Shown one piece after another: positions 1 to 8,273 of a stretch of DNA of 64,000 nt. The position numbers were made by a program, and so were the translations under genes. Positions within the stretch are counted from its first letter, which is position 1, and the number at the start of each line of letters is the position of its first letter. This DNA is from Balneolia bacterium (GTDB lineage Bacteria > Bacteroidota > Rhodothermia > Balneolales > Cyclonatronaceae): assembly GCA_022565795.1 (NCBI GenBank), contig JAIUMA010000002.1, positions 62,001 to 126,000 of the forward strand, given 5' to 3'. The notes beneath the pieces are model-generated. The model searched no databases. It had not been told where the DNA came from and saw only the letters and a list, made by a program, of their open reading frames with translations.

Positions 1-338
1 GGCTCCGCGATAATGGTGATGGAACCGCGACTGTAGGTATCACCGAGTTTGCTCAAACCGAGCTTGGCGATATCGTTTTTGTTGAACTAAACGATGTAGG
101 AGATTCCTACGATCAGGACGACGTCTTCGGGACAATCGAAGCCGTGAAGACTGTTTCTGATCTCTTTATGCCAGTTTCGGGTGAAGTCGTAGAAGTTAAC
201 GAAGACCTTGCGGACAACCCGGAAATCGTTAATGAAGACCCGTATGGTAAAGGCTGGCTTGTAAAAATTAAGCTGAGCGATGCTTCTCAGGTCGAAAGCC
301 TTATGGATGCCGATGCTTATCAGGAAATCATCGACTAG
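1..338 (+). CDS. gcvH: Glycine cleavage system H protein, 5'-truncated by the window edge
   Basis: GcvH carries the aminomethyl intermediate of the glycine cleavage complex on a lipoyl-lysine. The open frame runs in from base 3 with no start, so the first few dozen codons lie outside the window. What remains is the lipoyl domain: [20 protein letters not shown], in which the lysine of AVK is the expected lipoylation site, then the [13 protein letters not shown] segment typical of the C-terminal half. The frame ends YQEIID at a TAG. A strong hairpin terminator follows at about 370. Neither gcvT nor gcvP is visible here. Identification is secure from the motif; the N-terminus is unseen. Confidence 0.95.
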   Translation, partial: LRDNGDGTATVGITEFAQTELGDIVFVELNDVGDSYDQDDVFGTIEAVKTVSDLFMPVSGEVVEVNEDLADNPEIVNEDPYGKGWLVKIKLSDASQVESLMDADAYQEIID

Positions 339-369
339 CAGCATGAGGTAATCCCCTGTAAAGACTTTC

Positions 370-407
370 AAAACCCCGTATTAAACAGTACGGGGTTTTG
401 TTGTTTT
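370..407 (+). terminator. Rho-independent terminator after gcvH
   Basis: An 11-bp perfect stem (AAAACCCCGTA at 370-380 with TACGGGGTTTT at 389-399) and an 8-nt loop are followed by the T-rich run GTTGTTTTA. It sits 31 bp past the gcvH stop and separates gcvH from guaA. Confidence 0.85.
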
Positions 408-490
408 ATGCACCATTTTATTTCTGTAAGCCGTACCTTTAGCGCGAAACCCATCACCCTTTATTAACACACTTTTTTCTGCTCAACGCC

Positions 491-2041
491 ATGGTTAATC
501 ATCAGCACGACTGGATTTTAATTCTCGATTTTGGTTCTCAATACACGCAGCTAATCGCAAGAAGGCTTCGTGAAGCCCAGGTGTACTGCGAAATCCATCC
601 ATTCAATGCTGACCTTGAAAGCTTTAGCAAGCATCTGCCTAAAGGCGTAGTTCTATCCGGCGGACCTATGAGTGTGAACGATGAAGGCGCCCCCCATCTA
701 AACACAAGCATATTCGAATGGAATGTTCCCGTGCTCGGTATTTGCTATGGTCTGCAGGTGATTTCCCACACCTACAAACCGGGCAGCGTAGCGAGGTCTG
801 ATAAACGTGAATTCGGGCGGGCGAATCTGCTGATCGACAAAGAATGTCCGCTCTTTGCTAACGTGCCGGAAAAAACGCAGGTTTGGATGAGTCATGGCGA
901 TAAGCTCAATGACTTACCCGATGACTACGAAATTGTGGCCCATACTTCAAACGCTCCTGTTGCAGCAGTACAGCACAAATCACTGCCAGTTTACGGGGTA
1001 CAATTCCACCCTGAAGTCGTTCATTCCGAATTCGGTTCGGCTATTCTCACCAACTTTGCTATCACCATTTGCGGGTTGAGCGGCGACTGGACTCCGGCAT
1101 CATTCATAGAGGAGTCGACCGATAACATAAAAAAGGCTGTAGGTACCGATAAGGTAATTTGTGCGCTTTCAGGCGGTGTAGACTCAACCGTAACGGCCAA
1201 ACTCATTCATGAGGCCATTGGCGATCAGCTGATGTGCGTGTTCGTAGACAACGGACTACTCCGTAAAGGCGAATTCGAAGACGTGCTTAACATGTACCGA
1301 AACGTGCTGAAGCTTCCCGTGCTTGGCGTAGATCGCCGATCAATGTTTATGGATAGGCTCCACGGCGTGAGCGATCCCGAAGAAAAACGTAAGATAATTG
1401 GCAACACCTTCATCGATGTGTTCGATCAGGAAGTGGCGCATGATTCCGATTTCAAATTCCTGGCTCAAGGCACGCTATATCCTGACGTTATCGAAAGCGT
1501 AAGCTTCAAGGGGCCATCGGCTACGATAAAATCACATCATAACGTAGGCGGGCTTCCGGAGAAAATGAATCTTAAGCTCATTGAGCCCATGCGTGAACTT
1601 TTCAAGGATGAGGTCCGCACAGTGGGCCGTGCCCTTGGCATACCGGAGTCGTTTATTAAGCGTCATCCATTTCCGGGGCCCGGACTCGGCATAAGGGTAC
1701 TGGGTGCTCTTTCTGAAGAGAAGCTGGACCTGCTGCGCGAAGCCGATGCTATTTTCATTCAGGGACTTCGGGAGCACGGGCTGTACGACAGCGTATGGCA
1801 GGCTCTTGTTGTACTTCTGCCCGTTCAAAGCGTGGGAGTTATGGGTGATGAACGCACCTACGAATACACCGCAGCACTTCGGGCCGTAACCAGCGTTGAT
1901 GGCATGACTGCCGACTGGGCTCATTTGCCATATGACTTCCTGGCTGAAATTTCCAATCGCATTATAAATCAGGTTTCGGGCATCAACCGCGTTGTATACG
2001 ATATCAGTTCGAAGCCACCGGCAACAATTGAATGGGAATAA
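491..2041 (+). CDS. guaA: GMP synthase (glutamine-hydrolysing)
   Basis: Converts XMP, ATP and glutamine to GMP, the last step of guanine nucleotide synthesis in the cytoplasm. At 516 residues it has the usual full length. Domain order is a class I glutamine amidotransferase (about 8-195) with nucleophile Cys85 in GICYGLQ and the His174/Glu176 pair in VQFHPEV; an ATP pyrophosphatase domain with the P-loop SGGVDST at 228-234; and the C-terminal dimerisation domain ending KPPATIEWE. The ATG at 491 gives a standard N-terminus. It is preceded by the gcvH terminator, so it probably has its own promoter. The next gene starts 36-72 bp downstream with no visible terminator and may be co-transcribed. 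Confidence 0.98.
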   Translation: MVNHQHDWILILDFGSQYTQLIARRLREAQVYCEIHPFNADLESFSKHLPKGVVLSGGPMSVNDEGAPHLNTSIFEWNVPVLGICYGLQVISHTYKPGSVARSDKREFGRANLLIDKECPLFANVPEKTQVWMSHGDKLNDLPDDYEIVAHTSNAPVAAVQHKSLPVYGVQFHPEVVHSEFGSAILTNFAITICGLSGDWTPASFIEESTDNIKKAVGTDKVICALSGGVDSTVTAKLIHEAIGDQLMCVFVDNGLLRKGEFEDVLNMYRNVLKLPVLGVDRRSMFMDRLHGVSDPEEKRKIIGNTFIDVFDQEVAHDSDFKFLAQGTLYPDVIESVSFKGPSATIKSHHNVGGLPEKMNLKLIEPMRELFKDEVRTVGRALGIPESFIKRHPFPGPGLGIRVLGALSEEKLDLLREADAIFIQGLREHGLYDSVWQALVVLLPVQSVGVMGDERTYEYTAALRAVTSVDGMTADWAHLPYDFLAEISNRIINQVSGINRVVYDISSKPPATIEWE

Positions 2042-2113
2042 ATATAGTCCCCAGGCTTTGCTTACGGTTATTACCTGATGACTCACACCACGTCCAGACT
2101 TTTTAAAACCGCT

Positions 2114-4255
2114 ATGTACAAACACGTTATTCTGCTATTCGTTTTTCTCTTCTCGGCTCAGGTTGCGTTATTCGCACAAGAGACCTCTCCTGTAAGCTAT
2201 TCCGATGAAGAACAGGCGCTCTTTCTTGAAGCTCTTGATAACTACCGTGCCTTCAACTATGAAGCAGCAGAAGAACTTTTCGCCCAGCTTGAATTTATGC
2301 CGGAAGCCCGGCTCTATCGGGGGAATTCCCTTTTTGCCCTTGGCCGCTATTCCGAGTCTAAGGAAGAGCTTCGGTTTGCTCGCTCCCTTCCCTTCACAGA
2401 TATTTCTCAGGAGGCAACCTACAGCCTTGCATTGGTTCATCTGGTGCAGCGGAATTACGGTCGTGGCCTCTCACTGCTTTCAGAACTAAATGATACCTTC
2501 GACCCCTCGCTTCAGGAGCGGGCAGCCACTATGCTAAGTGCGTGGAATGGTTTTCTTTCCTTTGACCAAAGGCTATCAGCGCTTGAGGAAGCAGATAGTC
2601 AGAATCTTCAGCAAGATTTAATTCGGGCAGGTATTCAGCTCCACGGGAGTGATGAAGGCCGACAGCTCATAAACCGCGGACAGCGTATTCGCCTGGGCCG
2701 GGATTTCATTGATGAAATGCGCGAGCTTCAGCGTTCTGTAGCCGAGGAGCGCAGCAGAGCAGCCGAAACAGAAGATGATGACCTTGCTGAGAACCAGCTC
2801 AAGCCCTACACAGTGCCCCAGGAATTCAGCTATCGTGTAGGCGTTGTTCTCCCGCAGCAGCACCGCGATTCAGACGGATTTGAGGTCAGCCGTGCCCTTT
2901 TCTACGGACTCTTGCTGGCCGTGGAAGACCACAACCAAAATCCTGACACGAATAACATCGAACTTATACTACTGGATCTATCCATTGAAAATGATGAGGA
3001 CGAAAACGGTGAATTCCGTACAGATAATGTCCTGAGGGATTTTGATTTACGTGAAAAGGTTGAGAAGCTCATCACCGAAATTCGTCCAGATATTCTGTTT
3101 GGCCCGCTCTTTAGCGAAGATGCCCGCAAAGTTGCTGAGGTTGCGCGGGCTTACGAGATTCCGGTCATTGCCCCATTGGCCAATACTGAAGACCTCACCA
3201 GAAATAATGCGTACTTTTTCCACGCCAACCCGACCTTTGCGGAGCGCGGAAAACGGATGGCTGAAATTGCCGTTCAATACCTCGGACATCGTCAGATAAG
3301 TATCATGGTCGACAGGACGACCGTAGGTGTTGAGGAAGCCCGTGCGTTTCGCAGCAGAGCCATTGAGCTTGGAGCAGAAATCCCGTACTACATCAGCGAA
3401 GATTTCCAGGCCCGCCGGTTCGAACTGTCTGATTTTTCGAAATACTTCACCAGCAATCCTAATCTGCTGGGCAAAGACGATGATGAGCTGGAGCGCTTTC
3501 TGCTAAGCTGGGTCGAATCTGATGCCCTATATATGCCTGTAACAGGCAGCACAGCTCCGACGATAATAGATCTGATGATGACGCAGCTGCTTGCTCTAAG
3601 AAGCAATGTACAGGTGCTGGGATCGCAGGAGTTCGGGCTGACCAACATTAACAGTCAAGCCGCCAGGAGATTCAACATTGTCTACTCTGAGGTTTTCTAT
3701 CGCGATAACGAAAGCGAAAGCGTAAACAACTTCCGTGATGATTATCGGGCGGCTTTTGGTCAGGAACCGGATTTATTCAGCTATATAGGTTATGACAACG
3801 GTTCATTTATAGCAAGTGTGCTTTCGCTAGCCGGGAATCCTGTTCAAACGACAAAAGCCATTCGGTCGCATGGAACTTTCCAGGGAATCGGGCAGCGCTT
3901 TAACTTCACAGAGGGTCAGATTAATGCAGCTATTTTGCCTATCCACTTTTCAGACGATCGCTTCCGCCTGTTAGAGCTGCCGGACGAGCCACGATTTGAT
4001 ATTCTGGCACTCGCAGATGCAGAGCGTGAAATAGAAGAGAAGCTGGAATACATGCTCGAAACCTACCATCGTGATGATATTCTCGAATTATACGAGCAGT
4101 GGAAAAATGAAGGCATTCGCCTGTCGGATGAGTTTGAAGAGCTTTTTGAACTCTTCGATCTTTTCAATGATACAGAGGTATTAAATTTCTTCGGACCTCC
4201 AACTCCAGACGATTTCGACGATGCTGATCCCGTAGAGATCGATGCCAATCAGTAG
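2114..4255 (+). CDS. Exported protein with N-terminal repeat domain and type 1 periplasmic-binding domain (LpoA/YraM-like architecture)
   Basis: The preferred start is the ATG at 2114 (713 residues), which begins directly with a signal peptide (MYKHVILLFVFLFSAQVALFAQ region). An in-frame ATG at 2078 would add 12 residues before it. The N-terminal ~180 residues are helical and repeat-like (FNYEAAEELFAQLEF, YSESKEELRFAR), as in TPR solenoids. From about residue 250 the sequence follows the Leu/Ile/Val-binding type 1 fold: RVGVVLP, an IRPDILFGPLFSEDA segment, EIPVIAPLANTEDL and SYIGYDNGSF. The C-terminal tail is very acidic. In E. coli this pairing occurs in LpoA, an activator of penicillin-binding proteins; in Bacteroidota such proteins are often named ABC substrate-binding proteins. 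No permease or ATPase is adjacent, so an envelope-assembly role is as likely as transport. Confidence 0.75.
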   Translation: MYKHVILLFVFLFSAQVALFAQETSPVSYSDEEQALFLEALDNYRAFNYEAAEELFAQLEFMPEARLYRGNSLFALGRYSESKEELRFARSLPFTDISQEATYSLALVHLVQRNYGRGLSLLSELNDTFDPSLQERAATMLSAWNGFLSFDQRLSALEEADSQNLQQDLIRAGIQLHGSDEGRQLINRGQRIRLGRDFIDEMRELQRSVAEERSRAAETEDDDLAENQLKPYTVPQEFSYRVGVVLPQQHRDSDGFEVSRALFYGLLLAVEDHNQNPDTNNIELILLDLSIENDEDENGEFRTDNVLRDFDLREKVEKLITEIRPDILFGPLFSEDARKVAEVARAYEIPVIAPLANTEDLTRNNAYFFHANPTFAERGKRMAEIAVQYLGHRQISIMVDRTTVGVEEARAFRSRAIELGAEIPYYISEDFQARRFELSDFSKYFTSNPNLLGKDDDELERFLLSWVESDALYMPVTGSTAPTIIDLMMTQLLALRSNVQVLGSQEFGLTNINSQAARRFNIVYSEVFYRDNESESVNNFRDDYRAAFGQEPDLFSYIGYDNGSFIASVLSLAGNPVQTTKAIRSHGTFQGIGQRFNFTEGQINAAILPIHFSDDRFRLLELPDEPRFDILALADAEREIEEKLEYMLETYHRDDILELYEQWKNEGIRLSDEFEELFELFDLFNDTEVLNFFGPPTPDDFDDADPVEIDANQ

Positions 4256-4287
4256 AGGCATCGACCTCAGCTCAGGATAATACCACT

Positions 4288-4920
4288 CTATTTAACGCTG
4301 TCGATAATTCTCTGGGCACGGAGGATTTCATCCTGATTTATGGTGTGCCCCATTCCCGGATAAATGACCGCTTCTGCTTTGGCATTTAGCTTTTTAAACA
4401 GAGATTCCGAGTCGTAAACGCGGTCTTCAGGAATGTGAAAATCGTTGTCACTGCAACCAAAGAAAGCAGGCATTCCGTCGAAATCACCACTGTATTTTTC
4501 CGGCTTGATGGCATCACCAATTACTCCACCGCTAAATGCGATAAGTCCGCCAAATCGCTCAGCGTTTCTGGCTACATATTCCGAAGCTAAACAAGCTCCT
4601 TGCGAAAAGCCCATAAAAACGATTTGATTGTGTGACTTGCCTGTCTTCAGTATAGAGTCCACCACTTCATCAAGAAGGGAGATAGCTGAACTCAGCCATG
4701 GCTCATTTTCAGACTCAGGCTTCAGAAAAGAGTACGGGTACCAGGTGTTGTTTGTGGCTTGAGGCGCAATGTAGGCGGCGTCATCGAGACGGAATTCATT
4801 CATCAGGCCAAGGATACTGTCAGCCGTTGCTCCCCTGCCGTGAATAAGGATAATGACTTTTTCGGCTTCTTCTACCGATTTGCCGGCGAATTGTACGTTT
4901 TCAAAAAGATGTTTACTCAT
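4288..4920 (-). CDS. Phospholipase/carboxylesterase family alpha/beta hydrolase
   Basis: A 210-residue cytoplasmic serine hydrolase of the small carboxylesterase (acyl-protein thioesterase-like) family. The oxyanion region is ILIHGRGATADS (about 24-35). The nucleophile elbow is GFSQG with Ser106. An acid in GCSDNDFHIP (Asp158 or Asp160) and His192 in GMGHT complete the triad. There is no signal peptide. It is the last gene of a minus-strand run, 92 bp after the unknown gene upstream, and converges on the periplasmic-binding gene with a 32-bp gap. The natural ester substrate cannot be read from sequence. Confidence 0.88.
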   Translation of the reverse strand: MSKHLFENVQFAGKSVEEAEKVIILIHGRGATADSILGLMNEFRLDDAAYIAPQATNNTWYPYSFLKPESENEPWLSSAISLLDEVVDSILKTGKSHNQIVFMGFSQGACLASEYVARNAERFGGLIAFSGGVIGDAIKPEKYSGDFDGMPAFFGCSDNDFHIPEDRVYDSESLFKKLNAKAEAVIYPGMGHTINQDEILRAQRIIDSVK

Positions 4921-5012
4921 GATAGTAAGGGATTAAACTACGTTATTTGTTTAAACAATTAAATGAATCTGACAAAAAAATCATTCCCGCTATTTTTCAT
5001 AGGGCTTTGATA

Positions 5013-5489
5013 TCAGTGCTGCTCTATGTGATAGAAACAACAGCCTTCAGCCTTCACAAAATTGAGATATAGCGTAAGCCCCTCCTCTTCATCTGAGAAT
5101 CGAATTCGTGCCTCATCCTGCAGCTCAAGCAGGTGGATTTCTTCTGGCATGATTTGAAGCCCCTTAAGCATATCTTTCGGCAGCTCTCTAAGCTCATGCA
5201 GTTTGCTGTTGAGGAAGTCCATGTATTCGAGTGATGGCTTCTTATCCCTCACCCAGTTCAGTAGCAGGCTATAAACCGCGTTTCCGGTGTACCTGAGCTG
5301 ATCACGCAGGTCCGGCTCCAGCTCTGTATGCGGCACATGATGAACAAAAATATAGAGCTTCACGGCCCGCTCAAACAGATCCTGCTCTCTTTCGCCAATT
5401 TTTAGTTTGTTAGTCAGCTCAGGAGTTCTGTTCCTCTGAGTCTGATTCTTATCACCCTTAAACCAATTCACCAGTTGTGAAAACATCAT
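5013..5489 (-). CDS. Conserved-looking protein of unknown function, 158 residues
   Basis: I do not recognise a family. The protein is soluble, has no signal peptide or membrane span, is rich in Glu/Leu and looks largely helical. It contains a Cys-Cys pair close to the C-terminus (EGCCFYHIEQH). Two adjacent Met codons begin the frame (5489 and 5486). It lies 26 bp downstream of the alkyltransferase-like gene on the same strand, so it is probably part of that transcription unit. Codon use matches its neighbours, which supports a real gene. Function is unknown. Confidence 0.75.
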   Translation of the reverse strand: MMFSQLVNWFKGDKNQTQRNRTPELTNKLKIGEREQDLFERAVKLYIFVHHVPHTELEPDLRDQLRYTGNAVYSLLLNWVRDKKPSLEYMDFLNSKLHELRELPKDMLKGLQIMPEEIHLLELQDEARIRFSDEEEGLTLYLNFVKAEGCCFYHIEQH

Positions 5490-5515
5490 TCCGCAGAATT
5501 TAAAGCCATTTTTAA

Positions 5516-5875
5516 TTATGATATGGGAGGTGCCTTCAGCTCGTCTGCCGGATCCCAGTAGTGCTTGGCGAGATCAACGGTTTCTTCATCCAGAAAATGA
5601 ATCCCCTCCTGACGAAGAAGCATTTCCATAATTCCCGGGCCGAAATAGGCTTTCCCGGATAAATGCCCGAGACGGTTTACCACTCTGTGGCAGGGCAGGT
5701 CGGGACCGTTGTGCTTAAGCGTTTCATTGAGAGCATAACCTACCATTCTCGCACTTCCGCCTACGCCCAAAAAACGGGCAATAGCGCCATAGGTAGTTAC
5801 TCTTCCCAATGGGATACGTGCCACGACCTCATAGACTTTTTCGTAGAAATCACTACCGGATGCTTTATTTGTCAT
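5516..5875 (-). CDS. MGMT-family DNA methyltransferase-like protein that keeps the PCHRV cysteine
   Basis: A stand-alone Ada/Ogt C-terminal domain (119 residues) of the O6-alkylguanine-DNA alkyltransferase superfamily. The DNA-recognition helix with the arginine finger is GGSARMVGYALNE (Arg43), and the active-site loop is LPCHRVV with Cys62. Short alkyltransferase-like (ATL) proteins usually have Trp in place of this Cys and cannot transfer the alkyl group; here the Cys is present, so catalysis remains possible. It lacks the N-terminal domain of full Ogt. Its start overlaps the stop of the upstream DUF2520 gene by 4 nt (ATGA), indicating translational coupling. Confidence 0.88.
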   Translation of the reverse strand: MTNKASGSDFYEKVYEVVARIPLGRVTTYGAIARFLGVGGSARMVGYALNETLKHNGPDLPCHRVVNRLGHLSGKAYFGPGIMEMLLRQEGIHFLDEETVDLAKHYWDPADELKAPPIS

Positions 5876-6747
5876 TCCCTCAACAGCTTTTCAATTTCGT
5901 TAATTTCTGCAGGCGTTAGCCTTTCAGACTTGGCCGCAAGACTCAGTGCAACTCTGCCCAACGATTTGTAGCTGTGCATCATTTGCCCGTCCTGCTTACG
6001 TCTGATGAGCTCAAGATGCGATTCAATCGTTCCCGAATCACCCCGGCTTACAGGTCCTGTGAGCGATTGCTCTGTGCCTTTATCCGATACATTGGAAAGC
6101 GTAGTCTGGATAAGCGGGGCAAGAATTTCTGATAACGGCTGGCTAAGCCCTTCTGTCGTGCGGTTGACCAGCTCCATGAGTGCTACAAGATAGTTTGAGG
6201 CAAAAACAGCCGCCAGATGCAGCTCTTTCTTCTGCTGCTCCGTAACCGGAACAGGTCTGCAGTTCAGGCTCTCCACAAAACCTGTGAGCAGATTCTCAGC
6301 CTCCGGAGATAGCACGCTCACGGAAATGTCCCGGAAATAGTCTGCATTCGCTCCGGCCGGAAAACTCTGAAGAGGATGAATTGATCCGACACGGAGTCCC
6401 TGCTGCGCTAAGGGTTCAAGCGTATCGAGTCCGGCAGCTCCGGAGATATGGCAGCAAACGAGCTCTTCCGACAGATCGAAACCTGAGATGAGTTTGGCAA
6501 CTTCCTGGATGGCATCATCAGAAACGGCAAGAATGAGCAGCCCCTCAGCTGATTTCATCTCGCGTATTCTTCCGGATGCAGCTGTTTCACCAGCTATACT
6601 CGCGGCCTTTTCAACATTTCGGGCATAAACACCGCCGAGGTAAAACCTGCTTCCCTCCGCTTGTTGAATAGCTGCAGCCAGCGCACCGGCGACATTTCCG
6701 CTCCCCACAATGGTACATGGTATGTTTTCGGGTGCGCGGCCAGACAT
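5872..6747 (-). CDS. Rossmann-fold oxidoreductase-like protein with DUF2520 domain
   Basis: A 291-residue two-domain protein. The N-terminal Rossmann fold binds a dinucleotide through VGSGNVAGALAAAI (about 14-27). ICHISGAAG-type and GSIHPLQSFP segments follow, and the helical C-terminal part is DUF2520 (KELHLAAVFASNYLVALMELV). The architecture resembles NADP-dependent beta-hydroxyacid dehydrogenases and ketopantoate-reductase-like enzymes, but the substrate of this family is not established. It overlaps the MEMO-like gene upstream by 1 nt (TGATG) and the alkyltransferase-like gene downstream by 4 nt, so the three are almost certainly one mRNA. Confidence 0.88.
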   Translation of the reverse strand: MSGRAPENIPCTIVGSGNVAGALAAAIQQAEGSRFYLGGVYARNVEKAASIAGETAASGRIREMKSAEGLLILAVSDDAIQEVAKLISGFDLSEELVCCHISGAAGLDTLEPLAQQGLRVGSIHPLQSFPAGANADYFRDISVSVLSPEAENLLTGFVESLNCRPVPVTEQQKKELHLAAVFASNYLVALMELVNRTTEGLSQPLSEILAPLIQTTLSNVSDKGTEQSLTGPVSRGDSGTIESHLELIRRKQDGQMMHSYKSLGRVALSLAAKSERLTPAEINEIEKLLRE

Positions 6748-7502
6748 CAGGCGTTGGATTTTTCGTATTTCGTTAGGCAGGAATGGCCAAACAGAAACGG
6801 CTGACCTTTTCCCCCAGCAAGACGAAGCTCGGTATCAAGTTCCCAGTTATCGGCCAAAAGAATACCGGCAGCAAACGGACCGGCGCCGTTTATTCCGGCA
6901 TCACCGGTATTGAGGTAGTTCATCAGCCGAGAGTGTTCGCGATTATCAACAGCCTGCTGGATCGACCGAATCTTCTCGTCGTCACATTCCGAAGCATCAG
7001 CACAAATGATTACAAGCGCATTTCGCTCACGCATAAGCTCGGCCACCGCGCTGGTCAGCTCCCTTATAATAGAGGTGCGCATATCAACGACCTGAATGCT
7101 CAGCACGCGAAACTCATCGAGCACACACTGTAGCATCATAAGCTGATCGAAAATCGACATGTCTTCACGGTAACCGGCATCATCTATGAAAAAGTCATCG
7201 TCCTCATCACAGAAGTCATTACGCAGAACGTCATTTACAGCGACAGAGCCGATTGGCGTATCGAATGAAGCGTTCGAAACCATAGGCAGCAGCTTATCGT
7301 GTGAACCTTTGAACTTCTCAATGATGATTACATCATCGTACGAAGCTCCTTTCAGATTACTGTACAGACGACAGGCGTGTTCAAAGTTATCTTTGGTGAT
7401 ATGCTCCTGCACATACATTATGCGAAGTCTGTTGCTTATTTCAGGCTTGTAGCCGGCAAGACCTGCTGTAATTTCTTCTTTGGAAAATGATGTGATGCTC
7501 AT
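6747..7502 (-). CDS. Divergent MEMO-like protein (AmmeMemoRadiSam system protein B family), metal site apparently degenerate
   Basis: This 251-residue protein keeps the outline of the MEMO family: a strand ending in GSHDK (His68), then DTPIGSVAVN (81-90, matching the family's TPLG-V-VD segment), a helix EDMSIFDQLMMLQ (113-125) where the family has EHSLEVQLPFLQ, and near the end GAGPFAAGI (206-214), matching the family's CG-GPIAA segment. The helix His and the C-terminal Cys that bind metal in characterised members are replaced (Met/Ser and Asn). The assignment comes from motif order, not an alignment, so it is moderate. It is the first gene of a coupled unit with the DUF2520 and alkyltransferase-like genes. 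A palindrome TCGAATCGA lies 58 bp upstream of its ATG. Confidence 0.6.
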   Translation of the reverse strand: MSITSFSKEEITAGLAGYKPEISNRLRIMYVQEHITKDNFEHACRLYSNLKGASYDDVIIIEKFKGSHDKLLPMVSNASFDTPIGSVAVNDVLRNDFCDEDDDFFIDDAGYREDMSIFDQLMMLQCVLDEFRVLSIQVVDMRTSIIRELTSAVAELMRERNALVIICADASECDDEKIRSIQQAVDNREHSRLMNYLNTGDAGINGAGPFAAGILLADNWELDTELRLAGGKGQPFLFGHSCLTKYEKSNA

Positions 7503-7560
7503 GCTGTGCTAATCAAAAATTTAAATATTGAGCCCCGTGATTTATGAGATACGGGAGTAG

Positions 7561-7569
7561 TCGAATCGA
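7561..7569. promoter_or_regulatory. TCGAATCGA palindrome upstream of the MEMO-like operon
   Basis: Inverted repeat TCGA-A-TCGA, 58 bp before the start of the minus-strand MEMO-like gene, in the 109-bp gap after the phosphopantetheinyl transferase stop. The same core occurs upstream of sucD (13345-13359) and ald (15755-15765). Operator function is inference. Confidence 0.3.
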
Positions 7570-7611
7570 TTTCAAAATAAGACAATCTGTATCAATTATC
7601 TGCCATCAAAC

Positions 7612-8199
7612 TCACTCTGCATGAAGAATTCGTTCAGCAGACCAGGCCAGAGTAATCCGGTGTTTTCTGTACAAAAATGAAACCAGATCGGCCTTTATCC
7701 GCTTCCCTTCAATAACAGATTCAGCTTTGTAAAGATGAGGCTGGGATGGCTTCACATTTACCTTATTCATAGCGTGGCGCAGTCCTTTACCGGTCATTTT
7801 CAGGAAAGCTTCTTTAAGCGTCCAAAGCGTTAATGGCGCAATGCTGTTTTCGAATTCAGATTCATCGGTCGACATGATGCGCTTAATTAGTGAAGGCTGA
7901 ACGACCCTGTCAGCAACTTCCGTGTCAAGGCCGGCTTCACCTTTTACGGCTAAGGCCACGGCCAGAAATCCTTTCGAGTGGCTGACCGAGAAAGAGTAGC
8001 TCTCATCGGCGGATCGTACGCAAGGCTTACCGCTTTCAAGTCTGAAGACCTCAATACCTGACGAGTCTAAACCGGCGGCTTTGAGCACTTCGGAAAGCAG
8101 TGTTTGCCGGTAGTGATCGCTATCGGTTTCAAAACCGCCGGCTATGTACACCAACGGATTGTTTTCACCCTCCGGCCTGTAGCTGAAAATGATCGCCAA
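7612..8199 (-). CDS. 4'-phosphopantetheinyl transferase superfamily protein
   Basis: Transfers the phosphopantetheine arm from CoA to a carrier-protein serine. The 195 residues contain the family signatures: VSHSKGFLAVAL (about 72-83), the Mg-binding pair Asp92/Glu94 in GLDTE, and WTLKEAFLKMTGKGL (126-140) with Glu130 and Lys134. The length lies between the AcpS and Sfp types; the motif spacing is Sfp-like. The only usable start is a TTG at 8199, since an in-frame stop lies six codons upstream; AAAAAGAG sits just before it. No carrier-protein synthase is nearby, so the target is unclear and may be the housekeeping acyl carrier protein. Confidence 0.88.
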   Translation of the reverse strand: MAIIFSYRPEGENNPLVYIAGGFETDSDHYRQTLLSEVLKAAGLDSSGIEVFRLESGKPCVRSADESYSFSVSHSKGFLAVALAVKGEAGLDTEVADRVVQPSLIKRIMSTDESEFENSIAPLTLWTLKEAFLKMTGKGLRHAMNKVNVKPSQPHLYKAESVIEGKRIKADLVSFLYRKHRITLAWSAERILHAE

Positions 8200-8273
8200 T
8201 TGCTCTTTTTTTTCTTATTTTAGAAGGTTTACTGTTTGAGTATTAAACTAACATTTTCCAATACAAAAGAAAC

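Noticed and set aside
1532-2125. 197-residue antisense frame over guaA
   Set aside because: It lies opposite a complete guaA with family motifs; no known domain and no initiation signal, so it is a shadow frame.
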